DNA from: Pseudomonadota bacterium
Lineage (GTDB): Bacteria; Pseudomonadota; Gammaproteobacteria; Steroidobacterales; Steroidobacteraceae
Assembly: GCA_021850555.1 (NCBI GenBank)
Contig: JAJZLX010000178.1
Location: 1 to 14,334 of the forward strand
Length of the DNA: 14,334 nt
Direction of reading: 5' to 3'
A program made the position numbers and the translations under genes. Each line of letters begins with the position of its first letter. Positions within the stretch are counted from its first letter, which is position 1. Shown here in pieces: positions 7,310 through 13,932 of the stretch. The notes beneath the pieces were generated by a model that ran no database searches, was not told where the DNA came from, and saw only the letters and a list, made by a program, of their open reading frames with translations.

Positions 7310-8815
7310 ATGTGTGGAATCGTCGGACTCGTCGGCACCGGTGCGGTCAATCAGCGGCTCTATGATGCGCTGACGGTGCTGCAGCATCGCGGCCAGGATG
7401 CCGCCGGCATCGTCACCAGCGGGGAGGCGGGCCTGTGCGTGCGCAAGGGCAGCGGCCTGGTGCGCGATGTGTTTCAACAGCAGCACATGCTCGGCCTCAA
7501 GGGCAATATCGGCATCGGCCACGTCCGCTACCCGACCGCCGGCTGCGACGGCGCCTCCGAGGCTCAGCCCTTCTACGTCAACTCGCCCTACGGCCTCTGT
7601 CTCGCCCACAACGGCAACCTGACCAACGCCGCGGAGCTCTCCGAAGTGCTGACCCGCGAGGACCGGCGACACCTCAACACCAGCTCCGACTCCGAGGTGC
7701 TGCTGAACGTGTTTGCCTCCGAGCTGCAGCGCATCGGCACGCAGCGCGTGACCTGCGCCGACGTGTTCACGGCGCTCGAGGCGGTGTATCGGCGCTGCCG
7801 CGGCGGCTATGCGGTGATCGCCATGATCATCGGCCACGGCATCGTGGGCTTCCGTGATCCGAACGGTATCCGGCCGCTCGTGCTCGGCCAGCGCGACACC
7901 CCCGGGGGACCTGAGTGGATGCTCGCCTCCGAGAGCGTGGCTCTCGACAGCCTCTCGTTCCACCTGGTGCGCGACATCGCGCCGGGGGAGGCGGTGCTGA
8001 TCGATGAGGCCGGGCGGCTGCATTCGCACCAGTGCGTGACGGGCGCGCGCCACACCCCGTGCATCTTCGAGTACGTCTACTTCGCACGCCCCGATTCGAA
8101 GATCGACAACATCTCGGTCTACAGGGCCCGCATGCGCATGGGAGACCGCCTGGCCGAGAAGATCCTGCGGGAGCGTCCCAACCACGACATCGACGTGGTG
8201 ATTCCCATTCCGGACACCAGCCGCACCAGCGCGCTGCAGCTGGCGCAGCGGCTCAACCTGAAGTACCGCGAGGGGTTCATCAAGAACCGCTACATCGGCC
8301 GCACCTTCATCATGCCCGGCCAGGAGCAGCGCCAGAGGTCGGTGCGCAGCAAGTTGAACGCCATCGATCTGGAGTTCCGGGGCAAGAACGTGCTGCTGGT
8401 CGATGACTCGATCGTGCGCGGGACGACTTCCGCGCAGATCATCGAGCTGGCGCGCGAGGCGGGCGCCCGCAAAGTCTACTTCGCCTCGGCCGCTCCTCCG
8501 GTGCGCTACCCCAACGTCTACGGCATAGACATGCCGGCGGCGCGCGAGCTGGTCGCGAGCGGGCGCCGGGTGGACGAGGTGGCGCGTCTGATCGGCGCGG
8601 ATTGGCTCGTCTACCAGGACCTCGAGGATCTCATCGCTGCCTGCCGGCACGAGGACTCGCGGGTCGAGGAGTTCGATACTTCCTGCTTCTCCGGAGAGTA
8701 CGTGACCGGCGATATCACGCCGCAGTACCTGAAGCGGCTGCAGATGGAGCGCTCGGACGAGGCGAGAATGCTCGGGCGCGAGGGTCGCGGGCCGCTCAAG
8801 GTCATCCACGCCTGA
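7310..8815 (+). CDS. purF: Amidophosphoribosyltransferase PurF
   Basis: Makes 5-phosphoribosylamine from PRPP and glutamine, the committed first step of purine synthesis; cytosolic. The 501-residue product (E. coli has 505) begins MCGIVGLVG, so removal of Met exposes the Cys nucleophile of the class II glutaminase domain, with no propeptide of the Bacillus type. Visible motifs are [26 protein letters not shown] and, in the phosphoribosyltransferase half, [10 protein letters not shown] and the PRPP loop [14 protein letters not shown] at about residues 361-374. GAGGT at 7299-7303, overlapping the end of cvpA, serves as ribosome binding site for ATG 7310. Coupling to cvpA is likely. In Pseudomonas metZ follows; here a glycerate kinase starts 28 bases after the stop. 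Confidence 0.98.
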   Translation: MCGIVGLVGTGAVNQRLYDALTVLQHRGQDAAGIVTSGEAGLCVRKGSGLVRDVFQQQHMLGLKGNIGIGHVRYPTAGCDGASEAQPFYVNSPYGLCLAHNGNLTNAAELSEVLTREDRRHLNTSSDSEVLLNVFASELQRIGTQRVTCADVFTALEAVYRRCRGGYAVIAMIIGHGIVGFRDPNGIRPLVLGQRDTPGGPEWMLASESVALDSLSFHLVRDIAPGEAVLIDEAGRLHSHQCVTGARHTPCIFEYVYFARPDSKIDNISVYRARMRMGDRLAEKILRERPNHDIDVVIPIPDTSRTSALQLAQRLNLKYREGFIKNRYIGRTFIMPGQEQRQRSVRSKLNAIDLEFRGKNVLLVDDSIVRGTTSAQIIELAREAGARKVYFASAAPPVRYPNVYGIDMPAARELVASGRRVDEVARLIGADWLVYQDLEDLIAACRHEDSRVEEFDTSCFSGEYVTGDITPQYLKRLQMERSDEARMLGREGRGPLKVIHA

Positions 8816-8843
8816 GCTGCGCCGCAGCGAGACGCTTCATCCG

Positions 8844-10040
8844 ATGGGCCGCGTCGAGCGTCGTGAGCTGCTGCTCGAGCTCTACCGGGCAGGTCTGGCC
8901 CGCGTCGATGGTCGGCGCTGTGTGCGAGAGGCCCTGAGCCGTCCGCCGGGGCGCCCCGAGGGCAAGGTGTGGGTGGCGGCAATCGGCAAGGCGGCCAGCG
9001 CAATGGCGCTGGGCGCGCACGAGGTGCTGGGAGATGCTCTCGGGGATGTGCTGCTCGTGACCAAGCCCGGGCACGTGGCGCAGGAGCTGCGTGGGATGCC
9101 GGGGGTGGAGATTCACGAAAGCGGCCATCCGGTGCCGGATGAGCGTTCGCTGCGCGCCGGACAGCGGCTGCTCAGATGGCTCGAGATGCTGCCGCCGGCG
9201 GCCACGCCGCTGTTTCTGATCTCGGGCGGGGCGTCGGCGCTGGTGGAGGTGCCCAAAGCCGGGGTCACGCTCGAGGAGCTCGTGCGCGTCTCGCAGCAAG
9301 GGCTGGCCACGGACCTGACGATCGCGCAGATCAACAGCCAACGCATGCGCCTCTCGCAGATCAAGGGCGGGCGGCTCGCCGCGCGGCTCGGGGACCGGGA
9401 GGGACGGGCGCTGCTCATATCGGATGTGCCCGGCGACGATCCGGGCTTGATCGGTTCCGGGATACTGGCGCCCGCGCCCGGCGGAGACCGCATTCAGCGC
9501 CAGGTGATCGCCTCGGTGGACGACGCGATCGAGGCCATCGCCGCCGACGCGACCCGGCGGGGCCTCACCGCGCGGCGCGCGGCGCGGCGCTTTGCGGGAG
9601 ACGCATCCCGGCTCTCGGTGCAATTCACTCATGAGCTGGCGTTGGGACAGGTGCAGGTGCGTGTCTGGGGAGGGGAATCGACCGTGCGCCTGCCCGAGCA
9701 TCCCGGTCGCGGCGGGCGCAACCAACATCTGGCGCTCACGGCCGCGAGGCTGATCGCCGGCTATCCGCAGCTGATGCTGCTCGCGGCCGGCACGGACGGC
9801 AGCGACGGGCCCACGGAGGATGCCGGTGCGGTGGTCGATGCGGATACCTGCGGGCGGATCGCCTTGATGGGGCTCGACCCGGACGATTGCCTGCGCCGCG
9901 CCGATTCCGGTACCGCGCTGGAGGCCGCCGGCGCGCTCGTGCGCACCGGTCCGACCGGTACCAATGTCGCCGATCTGGTGATCGGCCTGAAGTTGTCGCC
10001 GTCCTGGGACGGGCGTGAGCCTGCGAGTAACGATTCGTAA
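8844..10040 (+). CDS. Glycerate 2-kinase, MOFRL/GckA/TtuD type
   Basis: Predicted to phosphorylate D-glycerate with ATP to 2-phosphoglycerate (the GckA/TtuD family of glyoxylate, tartrate and serine-cycle metabolism); cytosolic. The 398-residue product has the N-terminal domain (WVAAIGKAASAMA, HPVPDERS, LISGGASAL near residue 127, SQIKGGRLA, LLISDVPGDDP) and the C-terminal MOFRL domain (GGRNQHLAL at 290-298, AAGTDGSDGPTEDAGAVVD, TGPTGTNVADL). Family members more often read SGGGSAL and GGRNQE, so the Ala and His here are substitutions worth noting. ATG 8844 is chosen because MGRVERRELL fits the family start; the ribosome binding site is weak. It lies 28 bases after purF and may be cotranscribed with it. 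A hairpin at 10076-10094 probably ends this unit. Exact substrate preference is inferred from family only. Confidence 0.9.
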   Translation: MGRVERRELLLELYRAGLARVDGRRCVREALSRPPGRPEGKVWVAAIGKAASAMALGAHEVLGDALGDVLLVTKPGHVAQELRGMPGVEIHESGHPVPDERSLRAGQRLLRWLEMLPPAATPLFLISGGASALVEVPKAGVTLEELVRVSQQGLATDLTIAQINSQRMRLSQIKGGRLAARLGDREGRALLISDVPGDDPGLIGSGILAPAPGGDRIQRQVIASVDDAIEAIAADATRRGLTARRAARRFAGDASRLSVQFTHELALGQVQVRVWGGESTVRLPEHPGRGGRNQHLALTAARLIAGYPQLMLLAAGTDGSDGPTEDAGAVVDADTCGRIALMGLDPDDCLRRADSGTALEAAGALVRTGPTGTNVADLVIGLKLSPSWDGREPASNDS

Positions 10041-10041
10041 C
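10027..10041 (+). promoter_or_regulatory. CpxR-like tandem box, site 1 upstream of ompR
   Basis: GTAAC-GATTC-GTAAC is two identical 5-mers at a 10-base period, the arrangement of OmpR/PhoB-family half-sites and close to the CpxR box GTAAA-N5-GTAAA. The repeat extends to GTAACGAT-TC-GTAACGAT (10027-10044). It overlaps the stop codon of the glycerate kinase gene and lies 162-176 bases before the ompR start. A related sequence lies 73 bases downstream. Confidence 0.5.
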
Positions 10042-10075
10042 GATCTCCTCGCCTTGTGGAGCGGATGCGGTCTTC

Positions 10076-10094
10076 CCGGGGCTTCAAAGCCCGG
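10076..10094 (+). terminator. Hairpin, possible terminator of the glycerate kinase transcript
   Basis: GGGCTT (10079-10084) pairs with AAGCCC (10087-10092). Two more C-G pairs sit outside a bulged G, giving an 8 bp stem. It is followed by CTTTCC, a weak U-tract. It lies 36 bases after the glycerate kinase stop and before ompR, between the two regulator-like sites. Confidence 0.4.
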
Positions 10095-10099
10095 CTTTC

Positions 10100-10114
10100 C
10101 TCACGATTCGTTAC
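10100..10114 (+). promoter_or_regulatory. CpxR-like box, site 2 upstream of ompR
   Basis: CTCACGATTCGTTAC shares the 12-base core ACGATTCGTWAC with site 1 (one mismatch). The cores start at 10030 and 10103, 73 bases apart, close to seven helical turns. The core ACGA-T-TCGT is itself palindromic. The site is about 88 bases before the ompR ATG and about 80 before the predicted transcription start. A separate 8-base palindrome, TTGCGCAA, follows at 10130-10137. Confidence 0.45.
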
Positions 10115-10175
10115 ATTCCGCATGCCCGATTGCGCAAGTCGCACGATCTTCTGGCGCGGCGGGCGCAAGGTCCGG

Positions 10176-10181
10176 TATCTT
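10176..10181 (+). promoter_or_regulatory. Candidate -10 element for ompR-envZ
   Basis: TATCTT (4 of 6 to TATAAT) in the context GGTATCTTTTG lies 21 bases before the ompR start codon. The expected -35 position is GC-rich and unlike TTGACA, which fits a promoter that depends on an activator. The predicted start of transcription is near 10188. Confidence 0.35.
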
Positions 10182-10202
10182 TTGCCCTCACGAGGCGAGG
10201 CA

Positions 10203-10919
10203 ATGGCCGACCGATCCCACCTGTTGATCGTCGATGACGACCGCGAAATCCGCACGCTGTTGAGTCAGTACCTCGACAAGCAAGGCTTTCGCACGACGGC
10301 CGTGGCGGATGCGCGCGAGATGCGCCGGGTGTTGGAGCGCAGCCATGTCGATCTGATCGTGCTCGACCTGATGCTGCCCGGCGAGGACGGGCTGTCGGCC
10401 TGCCGGGAGCTGCGCACCCGCTCCCAGGTGCCGGTGATCATGCTGACCGCCCGCAGCGAGGACGTCGACCGGATCGTGGGCCTGGAGCTCGGCGCGGACG
10501 ACTATCTGCCCAAGCCCTTCAACCCGCGCGAGCTGTTGGGCCGCATCCGCGCGGTGTTGCGCCGGGCGGCCCACGCCCCGCGCGATCCGAACCCGCAGGC
10601 GGTGCGCGGCTTCTCCTTCGGCGGATGGCGGCTCGATACCACCCGAAGGACGCTGACCGGGGGGGAGGGCGAGGTGCCGTTGAGTGGCGCGGAGTATCGG
10701 CTGCTCGCGGTGTTGTTGTCCGCGGGCAACCGTGTGCTCTCGCGCACGCAGCTGGCGGAGCTGCTGCGGGGCCGGGAGGCCGATCCGTTCGACCGCAGCA
10801 TCGACGTGCGCGTCAGCCGCCTGCGTCAGATCCTCGGCGATGAGGCTCGCTCGCCGCGCATCATCAAGACCGTCTACGGCGAGGGATACGTCATCGGCGT
10901 GCCTGTAGAGACCGACTGA
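10203..10919 (+). CDS. ompR: OmpR-family response regulator
   Basis: A cytosolic two-component regulator: phosphorylated by its kinase on the receiver domain and binding tandem DNA half-sites through a winged helix. The 238-residue product (E. coli OmpR 239) has the acidic pocket D11-D12-D13, phosphoacceptor D55 (VLDLMLPGEDG), switch T82 and K104 in LPKPFNPRELLGRIRAVLRR, a stretch diagnostic of true OmpR. The C-terminal winged helix (about 140-235) includes PLSGAEYRLL, RTQLAELLRG, SIDVRVSRLRQILGD and the wing GEGYVIG. ATG 10203 is chosen for its family-like start and the GAGGCGAGG just upstream; an earlier in-frame TTG at 10056 would add a nonhomologous stretch. envZ follows 19 bases later. 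Given the neighbouring Spy/CpxP-like gene and CpxR-like boxes, its regulon may be envelope stress rather than porins. Confidence 0.92.
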   Translation: MADRSHLLIVDDDREIRTLLSQYLDKQGFRTTAVADAREMRRVLERSHVDLIVLDLMLPGEDGLSACRELRTRSQVPVIMLTARSEDVDRIVGLELGADDYLPKPFNPRELLGRIRAVLRRAAHAPRDPNPQAVRGFSFGGWRLDTTRRTLTGGEGEVPLSGAEYRLLAVLLSAGNRVLSRTQLAELLRGREADPFDRSIDVRVSRLRQILGDEARSPRIIKTVYGEGYVIGVPVETD

Positions 10920-10938
10920 GCGGCGGCCGGGACATCGA

Positions 10939-12468
10939 GTGCGTCTCACCCTGTGGCCTCAATCGCTGTTCGGCCGGCTGATCGCGGCCACGGTGCTCGG
11001 TGTGCTGCTCGCCCAGGCCCTCACCCTCTACCTGCTCGCCCGCAACGGGCAGCAGATCTTCGTGCAGGCCACCACGCGCATGTGGGCGCAGCGCATCACG
11101 GGGCTCACGCTGCTGCTCGACCGGCTGCCGGTCGCGCGGCGGGCCGAGGCGCTCAAGCAATTGCAGGGTCGGCCAATGGCATTCGAGCCCCTGGGCCCCG
11201 CAGGCCCTCCCGGCGCCGTGCGTGCGCGGGGCATGTGGTTTGGGGCGCGCACGGTACTCCGCCACTGCGTGGATGCAGCCGGAGCGTGCGTGGCGAGATC
11301 ACCCGGGGCCGCAGGCCGCTTCCTGGTACGGCGATGGTCCGGAAGGCGGTTGCGGCTGCCGCTTCACATCATGGTGCGGCTGCCCTTTCGGACTGACGAG
11401 GACCGCTTGCTGGCGAAGCATCTGCGCACCGACCTCGGCAAGGGGTTCCGGATCGAGGTGAAGCCGGCCGCCGCCCCGGCTGCGCAGGTCATTCAGATTC
11501 CCGCGCCGTTGTTCCAGTCGGCCCTCGGTCCCGGGCGGTTCTACGATGTGGCCGTCCGTTCCGCCGCGCATGCGCCTCTCGTTTTCCGTGTCGTGCGGCT
11601 GTCGCCGGAAATACCCCTGCCGCCCAGCCTGATTCTCAACCAAGTGCTGCTCGTGATGGTGCTGGTCGTGGCGCTCTATGTCGCGACGCGCGGCATCACG
11701 CGGCCGTTGTCGCGCCTCGCCAGGGCGGCGGAGGCGATCGGGCAGGGCGGTCGGGCGGCGCAACTGGAGGAAAAAGGCGCCCGCGAGCTGCGCCACGCCG
11801 CGCGCGCGTTCAACACCATGCAGGACCGCCTGCACCGCTACCTCGACAGCCGCACCCGGGTGCTCGCCGCCATGTCCCATGACCTCAAGACGCCGCTCAC
11901 ACGGCTTCGCCTGCAGGTCGAGACTCTGATCGAGGATGCGGCGCTGCGGGCCCGCTTGGGCAGGGAGCTCGATGAGATGGAGAGCATGGTGCATGGGGCG
12001 CTCGCGCTTTTCCGGGGCCTCAACGAGCGTGAGGCGAGCGAGCCGGTGGATGTCAACGCGATGCTCGAGTCGGTGCGCGAGGGATTCGCGGCAATGGGCG
12101 AGGGGGTCACCGTGTCGGGACGGGCGCTCGCGCCCTTCTCTGCCCGGCCTCAGGCACTGAAGCGCTGTCTGACCAACCTGGTCGCCAACGCGGTGAAATT
12201 CGGCGGGCGCGCCGATATCGCCATCGACGACGGGGAGGCGTTGCGGATCCGCGTTCGCGACCAAGGGCCCGGAGTCCCCCCCGATGAGCTCGAGCGGGTC
12301 TTTGAGCCGTTCTATCGTCTGGAGTCCTCGCGCAACCGGGACACCGGCGGCACCGGCCTCGGCCTGAGCATAGCCCGCGACGTGGCTCAGGCGCATGGCG
12401 GCAGACTGGTGCTGCGCAACCGGCCGGAAGGCGGACTCGAGGCCGAGCTCAGGCTGCCGAGGCGTTGA
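10939..12468 (+). CDS. envZ: EnvZ-type sensor histidine kinase with enlarged periplasmic domain
   Basis: An inner-membrane sensor kinase that phosphorylates and dephosphorylates the OmpR-type partner. The 509-residue product (GTG start 10939) has TM1 at about residues 10-35, a periplasmic domain at about 36-230, TM2 at about 231-252 (VLLVMVLVVALYVA), then HAMP (TRPLSRLARAAEAIG). The H-box MSHDLKTPLTRLRLQVE carries the phosphoacceptor H314. The N-box is NLVANAVKF, G1 is DQGPGVPPDE, the F-box is FEPFYRLESS and G2 is GGTGLGLSIA. All catalytic motifs are intact. E. coli EnvZ is 450 residues with a sensor domain of about 110; here it is about 195, including two cysteines (near residues 109 and 115). 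Spacing from ompR is 19 bases, so they form an operon. The GTG start is supported by the homologous LFGRLI segment close to the N-terminus. Confidence 0.92.
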   Translation: MRLTLWPQSLFGRLIAATVLGVLLAQALTLYLLARNGQQIFVQATTRMWAQRITGLTLLLDRLPVARRAEALKQLQGRPMAFEPLGPAGPPGAVRARGMWFGARTVLRHCVDAAGACVARSPGAAGRFLVRRWSGRRLRLPLHIMVRLPFRTDEDRLLAKHLRTDLGKGFRIEVKPAAAPAAQVIQIPAPLFQSALGPGRFYDVAVRSAAHAPLVFRVVRLSPEIPLPPSLILNQVLLVMVLVVALYVATRGITRPLSRLARAAEAIGQGGRAAQLEEKGARELRHAARAFNTMQDRLHRYLDSRTRVLAAMSHDLKTPLTRLRLQVETLIEDAALRARLGRELDEMESMVHGALALFRGLNEREASEPVDVNAMLESVREGFAAMGEGVTVSGRALAPFSARPQALKRCLTNLVANAVKFGGRADIAIDDGEALRIRVRDQGPGVPPDELERVFEPFYRLESSRNRDTGGTGLGLSIARDVAQAHGGRLVLRNRPEGGLEAELRLPRR

Positions 12469-12469
12469 G

Positions 12470-12484
12470 GCTTCTCGAGGAAGC
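12470..12484 (+). terminator. Weak hairpin after envZ
   Basis: GCTTC-TCGAG-GAAGC is a perfect 5 bp stem with a 5-base loop starting 2 bases after the envZ stop, followed by only TT. It is a weak or partial terminator at best; read-through into the Spy-like gene is possible. Confidence 0.3.
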
Positions 12485-12505
12485 TTGAGCCGTCCGCGTG
12501 CCGTT

Positions 12506-12520
12506 GTAACCATTGCTTAC
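12506..12520 (+). promoter_or_regulatory. CpxR-like box, site 3 upstream of the Spy/CpxP-like gene
   Basis: GTAAC-CATTG-CTTAC matches site 1 at 11 of 15 positions and site 2 at 10 of 15. Its centre (12513) is 30 bases before the candidate -10 at 12543, or about -42 from the predicted start. That is the classic place for a class II activator that replaces a poor -35. This supports control of the Spy-like gene by the adjacent regulator. Confidence 0.5.
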
Positions 12521-12542
12521 TGTGCGGCCGCGGCTCCGGGGG

Positions 12543-12548
12543 TACAGT
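12543..12548 (+). promoter_or_regulatory. Candidate -10 element for the Spy/CpxP-like gene
   Basis: TACAGT (4 of 6 to TATAAT, context GGGTACAGTG) lies 34 bases before the start codon. There is no good -35 at the right distance; the regulator-like box at 12506-12520 occupies that region instead. Confidence 0.4.
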
Positions 12549-12581
12549 GCGCACCGCTTGGTCCAATCAGCGGGAGAATTG

Positions 12582-13004
12582 ATGATGAGACGCAGTCTGG
12601 TCCTGTTGACGATGTTGGGTATGACGAGCGCGGCGCTCGCAAGTCCGCCGCCGGCGGCGACGGGCCGGCCGGCCTGTGCGGGGCATTTCCAAATGATGAT
12701 GCACCGCATGGAGCAGCGGCGGATGAAGCGGCTCACCGTACTGCTCGGGCTGACGCCGGCCGAGCAGGTCAAGGTGAGGGCGATCCTCTCCGAGGAGCAC
12801 GCCAAGATCCGCCGGAGCATGTTGAAGGTCATGGAGCAGGCCCGCGCCACCCACAGGGCGGTGCGCCGCGAGACCCTCGAGAGACTCTCCTCGGTGCTGA
12901 GCCCCGAGCAGATACGGAAGTTCAAGCTCCTCATGCCCGGGCGGATGATGATGCGGTTCCATGGAGGGCCTGCAGCCCGGGCCTTCGGACCCGGAATGCC
13001 CTGA
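12582..13004 (+). CDS. Spy/CpxP-like periplasmic protein (LTxxQ family)
   Basis: A small secreted all-helical protein of 140 residues. The family includes Spy (chaperone), CpxP (negative feedback on the CpxA kinase), and ZraP/CnrX-type metal sensors. A Sec signal peptide is clear: MMRRSLVLLTMLGMTSAALAS with cleavage likely after ALA (about residue 20). Two family signatures are visible, LTPAEQVKVRAILSEEH and LSPEQIRKF, around basic amphipathic helices. Met/His clusters occur at both ends (CAGHFQMMMHRMEQRRM and MPGRMMMRFHGG). GGGAG at 12572-12576 suits ATG 12582 or the adjacent ATG 12585. It follows envZ by 113 bases, with its own candidate promoter. By analogy with Cpx and Zra systems it could be both a target and a modulator of the neighbouring kinase; that role is inferred. 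Confidence 0.82.
   Translation: MMRRSLVLLTMLGMTSAALASPPPAATGRPACAGHFQMMMHRMEQRRMKRLTVLLGLTPAEQVKVRAILSEEHAKIRRSMLKVMEQARATHRAVRRETLERLSSVLSPEQIRKFKLLMPGRMMMRFHGGPAARAFGPGMP
12977..12994 (+). other. C(TTCG)G tetraloop hairpin in the 3' end of the Spy-like gene
   Basis: CCGGGCC-TTCG-GACCCGG forms a 7 bp stem with one C-A mismatch, closed by the very stable C(UUCG)G tetraloop. It ends 7 bases before the stop codon and lacks a T-run. It could protect the mRNA 3' end or be a by-product of coding sequence. Confidence 0.35.
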
Positions 13005-13025
13005 TTCATGGCGCCCTTCCGGTTT

Positions 13026-13041
13026 CACGGAGGCCGTGTTT
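13026..13041 (+). terminator. Possible terminator of the Spy-like gene
   Basis: CACGG-AGG-CCGTG (5 bp stem, 3-base loop) is followed by TTT and preceded by TTT, starting 21 bases after the Spy-like stop. It is short and weak. The 160-base region 13005-13164 lies between convergent genes; apart from this hairpin and GC-rich palindromes such as GCAG-CGG-CTGC near 13140, I see nothing in it. Confidence 0.35.
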
Positions 13042-13164
13042 CCCGGCGCGCCTCGGCTGCCGGGTGGCGCTCGTGAGCCAGCCCGGCCGGCGCACGCGGC
13101 CGCTCATCGGAGCAATGGCCTGCCTCACCGGCGGCGCGGGCAGCGGCTGCGGGCCGGTCGACCC

Positions 13165-13932
13165 CTATCGGGGCAAGGTGCGCAGCTCGTAGCGGCCGCC
13201 CTGGTAGAGCAGGTAGCTGCCTTGCTCGTACCAGGCGCCGAGCACGATGCGCTGGACGGGGTGACCCCCGATCAGGGCATCGTGCACGGCCGGTCGGTGA
13301 GTATGGCCATGGATCATTCGCCGCGCTCGCGTGGCGCGAAAGGCCCGTTCCACGGCCTGGCCATTGACGTCCATGATGGTGGGAGCGGTGCGGGCGGTGT
13401 GGGCGCGGCTGCCGGCGCGCGCTTCGCTCGCGAGCAATGAGCGGGTGGCCAAAGGCAGATCGAGGAAGCGGCGCTGCCAGGCGCCGGCCCGGACGACAGT
13501 GCGCAGCTCCTGATACGCATGATCGTCCGTGCACAGCGCATCCCCGTGAGTCAGCAGCACCCGCTCCCCGCCGATCTGCACCGCCACCGGATCGGGCAGC
13601 AGCCGGCAGCCGGTCTGGTCGCAGAATCGCTGCCCGATGAGAAAGTCCCGATTGCCGTGCAGCAGGAAGCAGGCAACACCCCGACCGGTGAGCTCGGCGA
13701 GCGCGCCGAGGACCGGCCCCTCGTCCTCGGCGTCATCGCCCACCCAAGTCTCGAAAAGGTCGCCCAGGATGTACAGTGCACCCGCACTCGTGGCCTCGGT
13801 GTGCAGGAAATCCAGGAATTGCCGCTGGCTCTCCGGTGCGCCGACATCCAGGTGCACGTCCGAGACGAAGAGGCTCCTCTGGGCCGGGCGCGGCGGCTGA
13901 CTCGGCTGTACGGCGGCCGGCCCGGGAGTCAT
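13165..13932 (-). CDS. lpxH: UDP-2,3-diacylglucosamine diphosphatase LpxH
   Basis: Hydrolyses UDP-2,3-diacylglucosamine to lipid X and UMP, the fourth step of lipid A synthesis; a peripheral inner-membrane Mn-dependent calcineurin-like phosphoesterase. The 255-residue product has all metal-site motifs: D25-V-H27, GD58LFETWVGDD, GN94RDF, TH129GD and HGHTHRP at 208-214. It ends normally (YELRTLPR). E. coli LpxH is 240 residues; the extra length is a Pro/Gln-rich N-terminus of about 19 residues before the SLFVSDVHL strand. No other start codon lies between, and the ATG overlaps the upstream stop as ATGA, which fixes the start. It is cotranscribed with the cyclophilin gene; the ppiB-lpxH pairing is also found in E. 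coli. Confidence 0.96.
   Translation of the reverse strand: MTPGPAAVQPSQPPRPAQRSLFVSDVHLDVGAPESQRQFLDFLHTEATSAGALYILGDLFETWVGDDAEDEGPVLGALAELTGRGVACFLLHGNRDFLIGQRFCDQTGCRLLPDPVAVQIGGERVLLTHGDALCTDDHAYQELRTVVRAGAWQRRFLDLPLATRSLLASEARAGSRAHTARTAPTIMDVNGQAVERAFRATRARRMIHGHTHRPAVHDALIGGHPVQRIVLGAWYEQGSYLLYQGGRYELRTLPR

Noticed and set aside
7160..8809. 549-codon open frame on the minus strand opposite purF (and cvpA end)
   Set aside because: Long antisense frames are expected in GC-rich DNA; its translation shows no domain motif, and the plus-strand purF is unambiguous.
10056..10202. In-frame 49-codon N-terminal extension of ompR from a TTG
   Set aside because: It crosses the operator-like site, hairpin and -10 element and has no similarity to response regulators; ATG 10203 has a good ribosome binding site.
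12395..13192. 265-codon plus-strand frame running through the envZ end, its gap and the Spy-like gene
   Set aside because: It is out of frame with two well-supported genes, and its product is Gly/Ala/Arg-rich without motifs.
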